The notes under the pieces were generated by a model, which saw only the letters and a program-made list of their open reading frames with translations, did not search any database and was not told the origin of the DNA. DNA of 64,000 nt from Hymenobacter sp. BT559 (GTDB lineage Bacteria; Bacteroidota; Bacteroidia; Cytophagales; Hymenobacteraceae), in the NCBI RefSeq assembly GCF_017571525.1, contig NZ_JAGETY010000005.1, forward strand, positions 1-64,000, read 5' to 3'. Below are positions 51,619-60,367 of the stretch, piece after piece (the first letter of the stretch is position 1; every line of letters begins with the position of its first letter). The translations under genes were made by a program, and so were the position numbers.

Positions 51619-53967
51619 ATGACGCGAAAAGGTCCATCCTTGGCTTGGCCGGCTGCCGTGATAGGGGCTGGCCTGCTTGCCCTGGCGGTGGCGGCCCGCC
51701 CGCCGCTACCCCTGCTGTCGCTGGCTTTCCCCAGCTCGCCCACCCCCAATTCGGCTGCGTCTAGCTCGCCCGGGCCTAGCGCTGGGCTCACGCAGTACGT
51801 AGACCCTTACATCGGCACTGGGTTTCACGGCCACGTATTCCTGGGCGCCAACGTGCCGTTTGGCGCAGTGCAGCTAGGGCCGGTAAACCTGTCGGAGGGC
51901 TGGGACTGGTGCTCGGGCTACCACTATTCCGACTCTACCATCGTGGGTTTCTCGCACACCCACCTCAGCGGCACCGGCATCGGCGACCTGGGCGATGTAG
52001 CCGTAATGCCCACTACCGGCGCGGTGCGCGTGCGCAAGGGCACCCTCAAAAACCCAGAGCAGGGCTTCGTATCGCTGTTTTCGCACAAAGAGGAGCGCGT
52101 GCGGCCCGGCTATTATTCGGTGCGGCTAAAGCGCTACGACATCAGGGCCGAGCTAACGGCTAGCCCCCGGGTCGGCTTTCATCAGTACACCTTCCCCAAG
52201 TCTGACGCGGCGCACCTCGTCATCGACTTGCAGCAGGGCATCGGCTGGGACCTGGCCACCGATACCCACATCGAAAAGCTCAACGACAGCACCCTGGTAG
52301 GCTACCGCTTTTCCAAGGGCTGGGCCGTGAAGCAGCGCCTCTACTTCGCGGCGGTTTTCTCGAAGCCCATCAAGCAGTTTACTAGCGTGCAGGTAACTGA
52401 CTCGTTGGGTAATACCGCCCCGGCTGCTACCGGCAACCGCATCAAGGGCGTGGTCACTTTTGCGACCCTAGCTGGTGAAAAAGTAAAGCTGAAAGTGGGC
52501 ATCTCGCCCGTAAGCACCGCCAATGCGCAGGCCAACATTCGGGCTGAAATACCGGGCTGGAACTTCGAGAAAGTAGTAGCTGCCGCCGATGCCGCCTGGA
52601 ACCTGGAGCTGCAAAAGGTCCGTATTCAGGCCAGCGACGAGCGCAAAAAGACGTTCTACACCGCGCTCTACCATACCATGGTGGCGCCCTCCGTCTTCAA
52701 TGACCGCAACGGCGACTACTGGGGCACCGACGAAAAAGTGCACAAAGGGGCCAAGTTTACCAACCTCACCACGTTTTCGCTCTGGGATACCTACCGGGCG
52801 GCGCACCCGCTGTTCACACTCTTGCAGCCGCAGCGCGTGAATGACATGGTAAGCACGATGCTGGCCATCTACCAGCAGCAGGGCAAGCTGCCCGTGTGGC
52901 ACCTCATGGCCAATGAAACCAACTGCATGGTGGGCTACAGCGCCGTGCCGGTAGTGGCCGACGCCTACCTCAAAGGCTACAAGGGCTTCGACGCCAACCT
53001 AGCCTTTGAAGCCATGAAAGCAACCGCCATGCGCGATGAGTCGGGCCTGAAAGACGTGAAAGCGCTAGGGTTCATTCCGGCCAATAGTGAGGTGGAAAGC
53101 GTGTCGAAAGGCCTCGAATATGCCGTGGATGACTGGTGCATTGCGCAGATGGCCAAGAAGATGGGCAAGCAGGTTGACTACGCTTACTTCAGCAAGCGGG
53201 CCAAAAACTACCAGAACTACTTCGACAAGCACGTCGGCTTCATGCGCGGGCGGGTGTCGCAAACCGAGTGGCGCACGCCGTTCAACCCGTTTGCGTCGGT
53301 GCACATGAAAAGCGACTTCACCGAGGGCAACGCCTGGCAGTACACCTGGCTGGTGCCGCAAGACGTGGAAGGGCTGATGGCGCTGCTAGGGGGTGAAAAG
53401 CGCTTCACCCAGAAGCTCGACTCGCTATTTGTGGTGCAGGGCAACATGGGCTCCGAGGCTTCGCCCGACATTTCGGGGCTCATCGGTATGTATGCGCACG
53501 GCAACGAGCCGGGCCACCACATCACCTATCTCTACAGCTACGCCGGCCAGCCCTGGAAAACGGCTGAGAAAGTCCGCTTCATCACCGAAAACTTTTACAC
53601 CACCAAGCCCGACGGCATCATCGGCAACGAAGACGTGGGGCAGATGTCGTCGTGGCACGTGTTTTCGACGCTGGGTTTCTACCCCCTCAACCCCGCCAAT
53701 GGCGCCTACGTGTTTGGCAGCCCATCAGTAGACCAGGCCGTTATCACCCTGGCCGGCGGCAAAACACTCACGATAGAGGCGAAGAATAACAGCCTGACCA
53801 ACAAATATATCCAGCGCGTAATGCGCAACGGCCGGCCCTACACCAAGTCCTACATCACCCACCAAGACTTGCTACAAGGCGGCCAGCTCGTGTTCGAGAT
53901 GGGCCCCCGGCCCAGCCCCACCTGGGGCGTGGCCCTGGCCGACCGGCCCCGGTCGGTAATGCCTTGA
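51619..53967 (+). CDS. Exported alpha-mannosidase, GH92
   Basis: A 782-residue protein. The N-terminal hydrophobic stretch (about 8-40) is a signal peptide or anchor. The GH92 start YVDPYIGTGFHGHVFLGANVPFGAVQLGP (seen as DPYIGTGFHGHVF and GANVPFGAVQLGP) is followed by FSHTHLSGTGIGDLGDV. Near the C-terminus are GNEPGHHITYLY (E630) and GNEDVGQMSSWHVFS (E671, D672), which in GH92 hold catalytic residues and support the calcium-dependent inverting mechanism. Many Bacteroidota GH92s trim high-mannose N-glycans. It is the last enzyme before SusC/SusD. Confidence 0.92.
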   Translation: MTRKGPSLAWPAAVIGAGLLALAVAARPPLPLLSLAFPSSPTPNSAASSSPGPSAGLTQYVDPYIGTGFHGHVFLGANVPFGAVQLGPVNLSEGWDWCSGYHYSDSTIVGFSHTHLSGTGIGDLGDVAVMPTTGAVRVRKGTLKNPEQGFVSLFSHKEERVRPGYYSVRLKRYDIRAELTASPRVGFHQYTFPKSDAAHLVIDLQQGIGWDLATDTHIEKLNDSTLVGYRFSKGWAVKQRLYFAAVFSKPIKQFTSVQVTDSLGNTAPAATGNRIKGVVTFATLAGEKVKLKVGISPVSTANAQANIRAEIPGWNFEKVVAAADAAWNLELQKVRIQASDERKKTFYTALYHTMVAPSVFNDRNGDYWGTDEKVHKGAKFTNLTTFSLWDTYRAAHPLFTLLQPQRVNDMVSTMLAIYQQQGKLPVWHLMANETNCMVGYSAVPVVADAYLKGYKGFDANLAFEAMKATAMRDESGLKDVKALGFIPANSEVESVSKGLEYAVDDWCIAQMAKKMGKQVDYAYFSKRAKNYQNYFDKHVGFMRGRVSQTEWRTPFNPFASVHMKSDFTEGNAWQYTWLVPQDVEGLMALLGGEKRFTQKLDSLFVVQGNMGSEASPDISGLIGMYAHGNEPGHHITYLYSYAGQPWKTAEKVRFITENFYTTKPDGIIGNEDVGQMSSWHVFSTLGFYPLNPANGAYVFGSPSVDQAVITLAGGKTLTIEAKNNSLTNKYIQRVMRNGRPYTKSYITHQDLLQGGQLVFEMGPRPSPTWGVALADRPRSVMP

Positions 53968-54065
53968 AAACAGGGGCTAGCAAGTAATCAATATTTTCTA
54001 CCAGCAATGAGCAATTCGCTTGCTTTATACTGAGCAGGCAACTATTTTTAGGCCAGATAATTACC

Positions 54066-54091
54066 GGTTGGCTTTCAGGTTAAAGCCAACC
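54066..54091 (+). other. Strong hairpin downstream of the GH92 gene
   Basis: GGTTGGCTTT pairs perfectly with AAAGCCAACC around the loop CAGGTT. No T tract follows, so it may stabilise RNA ends or be a weak terminator. Confidence 0.5.
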
Positions 54092-54233
54092 CTTGGTCAA
54101 GGACCAGGAAGCGAGGTATTTTGCAAGCCTAGTAAAAGGTTTTAGCGCCAGGTGGTCAATGGGTTAGCTTGCTGTTGCTAAATAAGCCCGGTCTTTGTCT
54201 CCATAGACGGCAACCTGAACAATTAGGAATTCA

Positions 54234-54241
54234 TAATTTTG
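54234..54241 (+). promoter_or_regulatory. -7 element TAATTTTG for susC-susD
   Basis: A full match to TAnnTTTG, 111 nt before the SusC ATG. The -33 region has no clear TTG. Confidence 0.5.
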
Positions 54242-54352
54242 CTGCGAATAGGTACATACTCAGTCTGCTAAGTATTCTTTTGTAATCAGCAACCACCTTT
54301 CTCTCACTTCTTAACCCACCCAAATTTCTTCAGTCACTTCACCCCATGCACC

Positions 54353-57300
54353 ATGAGACAAACCCTACAATTGCTTGTGCTCCTCCTGCTGCTTAGCCAC
54401 GGCTACAGCTATGCCCAGGCGAGCAAAATTTCGGGCCGGATTACCAATGCCACCAACGAGCCCCTCATTGGGGTGAGCATCGTGGTAAGCGGTACCACCC
54501 AAGGTACTACGTCGGACGTAGACGGCAACTACACCCTCACGGCGGCCGATGATGCCTCGCTGGTGTTTTCGTACGTGGGCTACGTGAGCCAGACGGTGGC
54601 CGTGAAGGGCCGCTCGTCTATCAACATCATCATGGCCGTTGATAATAAGCAGCTTGGCGAAGTAGTAGTGACGGCGCTAGGTATCAAAAAAGACGAACGG
54701 AAAATCGGTTACTCGGTGACCAAGGTAGACGGTGGCGCCCTGTCGGTAGCCCGCGAAACCAACGTGGCAACCTCCTTGCAGGGCCGCGTAGCCGGCCTGA
54801 ACGTGGGCAGCACCAGCGGCGGCCCGGGCTCGGCGGCCCGCCTCAACATCCGGGGCGTTACGTCGTTTTCGGGCACCTCGCAGCCGCTCATCGTTATCAA
54901 CGGCGTGCCGATGGATAACACCGTGCGCGGCAGCTCGGGCGAGTGGGGCGGGGCCGACCTCGGCGACGGTATCAGCAACATCAACCCCGACGACATCGAG
55001 ACGATGACGGTGCTGAAAGGCTCGACGGCTTCGGCCCTCTACGGGGCGCGTGCCGCCAACGGCGTTATTCAGATTACGACCAAATCGGGCCTGCGCAACA
55101 AAACCACCATCGAGTACAACACCAACTACCAGCTCGACCACGCGGTAGATAACCGCAATTTCCAGACTGTGTACGGCCAGGGCAGCCAGGGCCTGCGGCC
55201 CACCGACCAGGCTTCGGCCATTATCTCGGGCAATACGGCCTGGGGTCAGAAGCTGGATGGCGCGCCCACCGTGGGCATCGACGGGCAGACGCACCCATAC
55301 TCGCTGGCGGGCGACAACTTCCACCAGTTTTACCGCACCGGTACGTCCTGGACCAATACCGTAGCCGTTTCGGGCGGTGGTGAGAAAGGCAATTATCGTC
55401 TCTCGCTCTCCAACCTCGACAACAATTCGATACTGCGCAACAGCGGGCTGTCGCGCCGCACGGCCACCTTCACCACGGCCTACGACCTGACCAAGAAGCT
55501 GAGCTTCAACCTGTCGCTTAACTATATCGACCAGGAGGACAAGAACCGCCCGCAGCTGAGCGACTCCCCGCTGAACGCCAACAACATCCTGTTCTTGTCG
55601 CCCAACATCGACCAGTCGATATTGCAGCCTGGCTATGATGTGAATAAAAATGGGTTGGAAACTGCCTGGAACTCGGATAGCTATGCCACCAACCCGTGGT
55701 TTGTGGTAAATCAGTACGTCAACAACCTGTCGCGCAAGCGTTTGATTGGCGTGGTATCAGCCAAGTACGCGTTCACCGATTTCCTCTCGCTGATGGCGCG
55801 CACGGGCTACGACTATTCCAGCGACCGGCGCTTCAACGTGACGCCCTACGGCACGCTCTATTCATCGGCTGGTGAAGGAGGACTCGACAACCTGACCCTG
55901 GGCACTCGCCTGGAAATGAACAGCGACGCTTTGCTGTCGTTCAACAAGCAATTCACGCAGGACATCACCGTGAGCGCCAGCGTGGGGGGCAACTACCGCT
56001 ACAACCGCTTCGAAAGCAGCCGGTTGTATGGTGGGCAGTTTATCGTTCCTTACCTGTACACGCCCACCAACCTGCGCAACCGCAACCTAGAATACCAGTT
56101 CACGGAACTTGTAACGCCTTCGGCTTATTATACTGCCGACTTCACTTACAAGTTCTTGACGCTGAGCACCACCGGCCGCTACGACCGCTTCTCGACGCTG
56201 CCCAATGGCAACCGCAGCATTTTCACGCCTTCGGTGTCGGGTAGCTTCGTTTTCTCCGACCTGCTGCAATCGTCGGTGCTGAGCTACGGCAAGCTGCGCG
56301 CCTCGTATGCCAAAACCAGCGGTGAGCCGGCTAACCCCTACCAGACCAACTTCTACTACAACATCGGCAACCCCATCAACGGTACGCCGCGCGCCAGCTT
56401 CGATTCGCGCCTGCCCAATGCCAACCTGCGGCCGTTTAGCCTGCGCGAATTTGAGGTGGGTACCGAGTTGCGGTTCTTCAACGGGCGTATTGGCGTAGAT
56501 GTAGCCTACTTCGACCGCCAGACCAACGGTGAGATTGTGGGGGCCTCCACGTCGGTGGCTTCCGGCTTTGAGAGCCGCTCGGTAAACCTGGGTGCTACCC
56601 GCAACCGCGGTGTGGAAGCCTTGCTGACCGTAGTGCCGATAAAGCGCGGCTCCTTCACCTGGACGTCTTCGCTGAACTTTACCAAGCTGAAGAACGAGGT
56701 GCTGGACATCGACCAGTCGGCTACGCCCACGCCGCTGCAAACCGGCACGTACCGCCCGATGAACGCCAACATCTCTATCGTGAAGGGCCTGCCCATCGCG
56801 CAGATTATGGCCTACGACTACAAGCGCGACGCTAGCGGCAACATTATAGTAGGCGCCAACGGCGTGCCGCTGCGCGGCAACCTCACTCCTATGGGCTCGG
56901 GCATTGCCAACCTCTACGGCGGCTGGAACAACGATTTCAACTACCACGGGGTGAACCTGTCGTTCCTGGTTGATTTCCGCTTCAACAATAAAATCCTGTC
57001 GGCTACCGAATACTACTCCTACGTTCGTGGCCAGAACCAAGCTACCCTGAACGGCCGCGAAACCGGCGTAGTAGCCACTGGCGTGACGGAAACCGGCGCG
57101 CAAAACAACGTTTCGGTGCCAGCTTACATTTACTACCCACAGCTGGCGGCCAACGTGTCGACCCTGTCGGTGCTCGACGGCAGCTTCATCAAGTTCCGCC
57201 AGGTGGTGCTAGGCTACACCTTCAACCAGAGCGTGTTGTCGCACACGCCCTTCCAGGATATCACGCTGTCGCTGGTGGGCCGCAACCTGTTCACCATTCT

Positions 57301-57427
57301 TAAGCACACCGACAACATCGACCCCGAGAATACCATCTCGCCGCTGGTGGCCTACGCTGGCGTAGAAGGTGGCTCGCTGCCCTTCGCCCGCACCTACGGC
57401 GTGACCCTCAACGTGAAATTCAAATAA
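54353..57427 (+). CDS. SusC/RagA family TonB-dependent outer-membrane transporter
   Basis: A 1024-residue protein with signal peptide (about 1-22). The N-terminal carboxypeptidase-regulatory-like domain (GRITNATNEPLIGVSIVV, about 28-45) leads to a TonB-box-like VVVTALGIKKDERKIGYSV (seen as GEVVVTALGI), then the plug (TSLQGRVAGLNVGS...LNIRGVTS...LIVINGVP) and a 22-strand barrel ending in FK. No FecI/FecR signalling extension is present. It imports oligosaccharides together with the SusD next to it. The size is in the normal SusC range. Confidence 0.97.
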   Translation: MRQTLQLLVLLLLLSHGYSYAQASKISGRITNATNEPLIGVSIVVSGTTQGTTSDVDGNYTLTAADDASLVFSYVGYVSQTVAVKGRSSINIIMAVDNKQLGEVVVTALGIKKDERKIGYSVTKVDGGALSVARETNVATSLQGRVAGLNVGSTSGGPGSAARLNIRGVTSFSGTSQPLIVINGVPMDNTVRGSSGEWGGADLGDGISNINPDDIETMTVLKGSTASALYGARAANGVIQITTKSGLRNKTTIEYNTNYQLDHAVDNRNFQTVYGQGSQGLRPTDQASAIISGNTAWGQKLDGAPTVGIDGQTHPYSLAGDNFHQFYRTGTSWTNTVAVSGGGEKGNYRLSLSNLDNNSILRNSGLSRRTATFTTAYDLTKKLSFNLSLNYIDQEDKNRPQLSDSPLNANNILFLSPNIDQSILQPGYDVNKNGLETAWNSDSYATNPWFVVNQYVNNLSRKRLIGVVSAKYAFTDFLSLMARTGYDYSSDRRFNVTPYGTLYSSAGEGGLDNLTLGTRLEMNSDALLSFNKQFTQDITVSASVGGNYRYNRFESSRLYGGQFIVPYLYTPTNLRNRNLEYQFTELVTPSAYYTADFTYKFLTLSTTGRYDRFSTLPNGNRSIFTPSVSGSFVFSDLLQSSVLSYGKLRASYAKTSGEPANPYQTNFYYNIGNPINGTPRASFDSRLPNANLRPFSLREFEVGTELRFFNGRIGVDVAYFDRQTNGEIVGASTSVASGFESRSVNLGATRNRGVEALLTVVPIKRGSFTWTSSLNFTKLKNEVLDIDQSATPTPLQTGTYRPMNANISIVKGLPIAQIMAYDYKRDASGNIIVGANGVPLRGNLTPMGSGIANLYGGWNNDFNYHGVNLSFLVDFRFNNKILSATEYYSYVRGQNQATLNGRETGVVATGVTETGAQNNVSVPAYIYYPQLAANVSTLSVLDGSFIKFRQVVLGYTFNQSVLSHTPFQDITLSLVGRNLFTILKHTDNIDPENTISPLVAYAGVEGGSLPFARTYGVTLNVKFK

Positions 57428-57435
57428 GCAACGCT

Positions 57436-59028
57436 ATGAAAAAGCTCATTCCATTTATTGCGCTGGCGGCCGTGCTAGGGGGTTCTTCCTGCTCGGAGAA
57501 GTACCTCGACCAGATAAATACCAACCCCAACGCAGCCTCGGCCAATAACCTCGACCCCAACTACCTGCTCACCGACGGCGAACTCACCTTTGCCAATACT
57601 GGCTATGGGCAGCTGCTGTATCCGTCAACGTCAATTCAGGGCCTAGCCAGCACGTTCAACTACTACGGCAACGGCGACAAGTACGTGAACGCCGGCGGCT
57701 TTACGGGCTATCAGGCGCTCGTTTTCAACCAGGGCTACACCGCCCTAAGCCGCTTGCAGCAGGCCATCAGCGTGGCGAATACGCAAAGCGCCACGCGCTA
57801 CGCCAACGTTATCGCCATCAGCAACATTATGAAGGTGATGATATTCCAGCGCATCACCGACACGTATGGCGACGTGCCCTTCACGCAGGCCGTGCAGGCA
57901 GCTGCGGGTATCGTAACGCCGCAGTACGACAAGCAGCAGGACATTTACCCGGCTCTGCTGACCCAGCTCGATGCCGCCATTGCCAGCCTGAACACCACGG
58001 GCGTCAAGGCTAGCGGCGACTTGCTCTACGGCGGCGATATCACCCAGTGGAAAAAGCTCGGCTACTCGCTGATGGTGCGGGTGGCTATGCGCATGACCAA
58101 GGTGAACCCCGCGCTGGCTAAAACCTATACCGAGAAAGCCGCTGCCGGGGGTACCATGACGGGCACCGCCGACAATGCCATCGTGAAAACCGACATTGCC
58201 TTCGGCGACACGCAGAACGCCACCACCAACGCCCTGCTGACGACCGACGACTTCCGGGAAGTGAAGTGGAGCAAAACCCTTATCGACTACCTGCGCACCA
58301 GCAATGACCCCCGGCTAGGGGCTATTGCCGAGATACCGCAGCCCGGCGCCGGCAACAACGCCAACCAGGCACTGCCCGGCGACAACACGCCCAGCCTGCA
58401 GCGCGGCCTGCCCAATGGCTATGACCAGACGGGCGGGGCTAACGATATCCACAAGCGTGCCGACTATCCCGGCCCCACGGGCAGTGGCAACGACGTGGCC
58501 CCGCTCGGCAACTACTCGCGCCCCCGGGTGCAAGTATATATCCAGCGCAATGCCCCCATCTACCTGCTGACCTACGCCGAAACCGAATTCTTGCTGGCCG
58601 AGGCAGCTACCCGCGGCTGGAGCGTGGGCGCCACTGCCGCCACGCACTACGCCAACGGCCTGCGCAGCGCCCTGGAGTCGCTGGGGCAGTTTAATACGAA
58701 CGCTACGGTGGCCCCGGCCGACATCGCCACCTTCGTGGCGGCCAACCCGCTGAGCACCGCCAACGCATTGCAGCAGATAAACGAGCAGTACTGGGTGGAA
58801 ACCTGCACCACGTTTAACTTCCTGGAGGCGTGGTTCAACTGGCGCCGCTCGGGCTACCCCGTGCTGACACCCGTGAACTACCCCGGCAACGTGACCAACG
58901 GGACGATTCCGCGCCGCATGATTTACCCGGCCACTGAAATCGGCAACAACCCTGCAGGCTACGCAGCGGGGGTGGCGGGCCTGGCCGGTGGCGACCTGCT
59001 CACCTCGCGCGTGTGGTGGGATAAATAA
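57436..59028 (+). CDS. SusD/RagB family outer-membrane lipoprotein
   Basis: A 530-residue surface glycan-binding lipoprotein. The lipobox is visible in VLGGSSCSEKY, with Cys near residue 20. It has the SusD-like pattern YLDQINTNPNAAS, QRITDTYGDVPFTQA (near 138-152) and a C-terminal LEAWFNWRRSGYPVL (near 463-477). It pairs with the SusC gene 8 bp upstream, and is of the SusD-like_2 type by its short TNPN start. A terminator with a long stem follows. Confidence 0.94.
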   Translation: MKKLIPFIALAAVLGGSSCSEKYLDQINTNPNAASANNLDPNYLLTDGELTFANTGYGQLLYPSTSIQGLASTFNYYGNGDKYVNAGGFTGYQALVFNQGYTALSRLQQAISVANTQSATRYANVIAISNIMKVMIFQRITDTYGDVPFTQAVQAAAGIVTPQYDKQQDIYPALLTQLDAAIASLNTTGVKASGDLLYGGDITQWKKLGYSLMVRVAMRMTKVNPALAKTYTEKAAAGGTMTGTADNAIVKTDIAFGDTQNATTNALLTTDDFREVKWSKTLIDYLRTSNDPRLGAIAEIPQPGAGNNANQALPGDNTPSLQRGLPNGYDQTGGANDIHKRADYPGPTGSGNDVAPLGNYSRPRVQVYIQRNAPIYLLTYAETEFLLAEAATRGWSVGATAATHYANGLRSALESLGQFNTNATVAPADIATFVAANPLSTANALQQINEQYWVETCTTFNFLEAWFNWRRSGYPVLTPVNYPGNVTNGTIPRRMIYPATEIGNNPAGYAAGVAGLAGGDLLTSRVWWDK

Positions 59029-59048
59029 GCCTGCCGTGCTCAACAGCT

Positions 59049-59096
59049 AAGTGGGGCTTTATTCCGGGCAAGCCTGGGGTAAAGCCCCACTTTTTT
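59049..59096 (+). terminator. Terminator after susD
   Basis: A perfect 13-bp stem (59049-59061 with 59080-59092), an 18-nt loop, and a T run. It ends the susC-susD transcript; the next gene begins 29 nt later, so some read-through may occur. Confidence 0.93.
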
Positions 59097-59124
59097 ATAA
59101 ACGTCGGCCAGTTCCTTGCTATTC

Positions 59125-60222
59125 ATGAAACCACTGTTACCAATTTGCGCTGGCCTGGGGCTAGCGGCGCTGGGCAGCTTGCCCGGGCACGCCCAAACGC
59201 CCTTTCAGGGCTTGGAAAACTTATTTACGCCCCCGCTGGGCTACGTGGTGCAGCACACCAGCCAGCCCCTGGCGATGGATGGCAGCCTGCAGGAAAGCGA
59301 CTGGCAAAAAGCTCCTTGGACCACCGATTTCGTCGATATTGAGGGCGCGACTAAGCCCCGGCCCACTTTCCAAACGCGGGTGAAAATGCTCTGGAATGAC
59401 TCGACGCTGTTCATTGCCGCCACCTTGCAGGAGCCGCAGCTTTGGGCCTACCAAACGCACCACGACGATATTATTTATAAGGATAATGACTTTGAGGTCT
59501 TTATCGACCCCGACAATAATGCGCACCAATATTTTGAGGTGGAAGTAAATGCGCTAAACAAGATATTCGACCTATACTTGCCCAAGCCCTATCGCGACAA
59601 GGGCGACGCCCTCATCAGTTGGGATGTGGCCGGTCTGCGCTCGGGGGTGGCCCTAGCGGGTACCCTCAACCAGCCGCACGACCAGGACCAGGGCTGGACC
59701 GTCGAAATGGCCATTCCGCTGAAGGCCGTGCGTATGGGCTTTCCGTGGCAGCCGCCCACCGAGGGCACGCTGTGGCGCATCAACTTCTCGCGGGTGGAGT
59801 GGGACACCAAGGTGGCCGGCACCCAGAATGTGAAGCTGCAAGACGCCGCTGGCAAAGACCTATCCGAGCACAACTGGGTGTGGTCGCCGCAGGGTGTCAT
59901 CAACATGCACTGCCCCGAGCGCTGGGGCTACCTGCAGTTTACGCGCCGGGCCGGCACCACCTGGCAACTGCCGGTGGCCGAGCTGCGCAAGCAGTATTTG
60001 TGGCTGGTGTACTACCGCCAGCAGCAGTACAAGCAGCGCACCGGCCACTACGCCGCTAGCCTGGCCGAGCTTCGGGTAGCACCCCAAATGCAGGTGGCGA
60101 AGCAAGCCAACCAGCTGGCACTGGCCGCCACGCCCTACCAGTTTACGGCTATCCTCACGGCGGCCGGGCAGCCCACCATCCGCCTCAACGACGAGGGCCT
60201 GGTTGAAACCCTGAAGCCATAG
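59125..60222 (+). CDS. Exported carbohydrate-binding (CBM9-like) protein
   Basis: A 365-residue protein with signal peptide (about 1-24; start ATG 59125, an upstream TTG is less likely). A CBM9-like beta-sandwich is suggested by QPLAMDGSLQESDWQKAPWTTDFVDIEG (seen as DGSLQESDWQKAPWT), then MLWNDSTLFIAATLQEPQLWA and DNDFEVFIDPDNNAHQYFEVEVNAL (seen as FEVFIDPDNNAHQYFE). This domain binds sugars or sugar-containing ligands. It lies between SusCD and the giant FG-GAP protein, so a role in glycan capture is likely, but no enzyme domain is seen. Confidence 0.82.
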   Translation: MKPLLPICAGLGLAALGSLPGHAQTPFQGLENLFTPPLGYVVQHTSQPLAMDGSLQESDWQKAPWTTDFVDIEGATKPRPTFQTRVKMLWNDSTLFIAATLQEPQLWAYQTHHDDIIYKDNDFEVFIDPDNNAHQYFEVEVNALNKIFDLYLPKPYRDKGDALISWDVAGLRSGVALAGTLNQPHDQDQGWTVEMAIPLKAVRMGFPWQPPTEGTLWRINFSRVEWDTKVAGTQNVKLQDAAGKDLSEHNWVWSPQGVINMHCPERWGYLQFTRRAGTTWQLPVAELRKQYLWLVYYRQQQYKQRTGHYAASLAELRVAPQMQVAKQANQLALAATPYQFTAILTAAGQPTIRLNDEGLVETLKP

Positions 60223-60367
60223 CGTAGCATTTGCCTAGCGCAACGGGGCTGGTCCGCAGCCGGCTGCTGCGCAAGAAGATAAATGCGCAGGTAGTATCTT
60301 TTAACCAGCAAAGCTCAAGGCGTTGCGCCCGTTTTTCTGCATAAGTTCTTTTACGCTGGGTTTACGT

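Larger units (their letters stand above)
53968..54352 (+). other. 385-bp gap with hairpin and promoter before susC
   Basis: It has a perfect 10-bp hairpin (54066-54075 with 54082-54091), a smaller TGGTC/GACCA hairpin just after it, and a TAATTTTG element at 54234-54241. No gene was seen. It separates the enzyme group from the transporter group. Confidence 0.55.
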
